From NCBI RefSeq assembly GCF_003350545.1, contig NZ_QQBA01000011.1, positions 47,544 to 111,543 of the forward strand: a stretch of DNA of 64,000 nt, written 5' to 3'. The first letter of the stretch is position 1, and each line of letters begins with the position of its first letter. This stretch comes from Flavobacterium glaciei. Lineage in GTDB: Bacteria; Bacteroidota; Bacteroidia; Flavobacteriales; Flavobacteriaceae. Made by a program: the position numbers and the translations under genes. Below, one piece after another: positions 63,965 through 64,000 of this stretch. The notes beneath the pieces are model-generated. The model did no database searches. It was given only the letters and a program-made list of their open reading frames with translations, and was not told the origin of the DNA.

Positions 63965-64000
63965 CGCTTATAACAGGATTTTAAACATCCGTTATAAGCG
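63965..64000. terminator. strong hairpin cut by the window edge
   Basis: CGCTTATAAC (63965-63974) pairs with GTTATAAGCG (63991-64000), extended by GGAT / ATCC inside. The flanking bases to the right are outside the window, so a T tract cannot be checked. It may be the terminator of a gene beyond the right edge or of a small RNA. Confidence 0.55.

Noticed and set aside
1..64000. tRNA, rRNA or CRISPR genes
   Set aside because: Intergenic stretches were read on both strands; no tRNA-like cloverleaf, rRNA segment or regular direct repeats were found.

Overview
The window is a low-GC, gene-dense chromosome segment of a flavobacterium, most likely Flavobacterium or a close relative. Family content supports this: a PorT/SprT-type secretion protein, a TamL-type Omp85 lipoprotein, a DUF5686 outer-membrane protein, two GLPGLI proteins beside a TonB-type barrel, a GYDIA-type GHMP kinase and a class II HMG-CoA reductase. 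Several upstream regions also carry the Bacteroidota promoter form (TTG, about 19-21 bases, TAnnTTTG). I see no rRNA, tRNA, CRISPR array, phage or transposase. Almost everything is core metabolism or envelope biogenesis, so the novelty lies mainly between the genes.

Layout. 1-4.0 kb: end of lptC, a small membrane protein, a CNNM/CBS transporter-like protein and a PpiD-like foldase. 4.1-6.4 kb (minus): GYDIA GHMP kinase and HMG-CoA reductase (mevalonate route). 6.5-12.6 kb (plus): dipeptidyl peptidase, two POT peptide transporters and a secreted thioredoxin, which read as a peptide-scavenging unit. 12.6-17.5 kb (minus): surE, a membrane protein, lpxB, an NlpC/P60 lipoprotein and comEC. 17.7-21.0 kb (plus): C-terminal processing protease and a secreted nuclease. 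21.0-28.3 kb (minus): purH followed by the elongasome operon mreB-mreC-mreD-mrdA-rodA. 28.4-31.9 kb (plus): FtsX/MacB-type permease and a TonB receptor. 32.0-36.6 kb (minus): tamL, fbaA, accD. 36.7-46.0 kb: TrmH-type methyltransferase, menG-porT, folA, thyA, small proteins, an amidohydrolase, a bifunctional nuclease and etfBA. 46.0-53.6 kb (plus): pdhB, a DUF5686 protein, a HhH-GPD glycosylase, and soluble plus membrane pyrophosphatases. 53.7-57.4 kb (minus): an RprXY-like two-component system, a secreted protein and a deoxynucleoside kinase. 57.5-62.1 kb (plus): two GLPGLI proteins and an outer-membrane barrel. 62.2-63.4 kb (minus): metK.

The best second-look items are: (1) a leader upstream of metK with the order and key bases of a SAM-II riboswitch; (2) two copies, in opposite orientation, of an intergenic repeat of about 80-100 bases, one of which fills the gap before the glycosylase gene and supplies a false or captured start codon; (3) three TTAAC boxes at exact 10-base spacing in the divergent region between the histidine kinase and the GLPGLI genes; (4) a promoter box inside the loop of a terminator-like hairpin between etfA and a bifunctional-nuclease gene, sharing an arm with a second hairpin; (5) heptamer-based palindromes at the fbaA-accD and etfB-etfA junctions; (6) an AccD that has lost all four zinc-ribbon cysteines, and a membrane pyrophosphatase with a 127-residue cysteine-rich tail. 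No wholly new multi-gene system is evident. The GLPGLI/two-component locus is the closest to an undescribed functional module.
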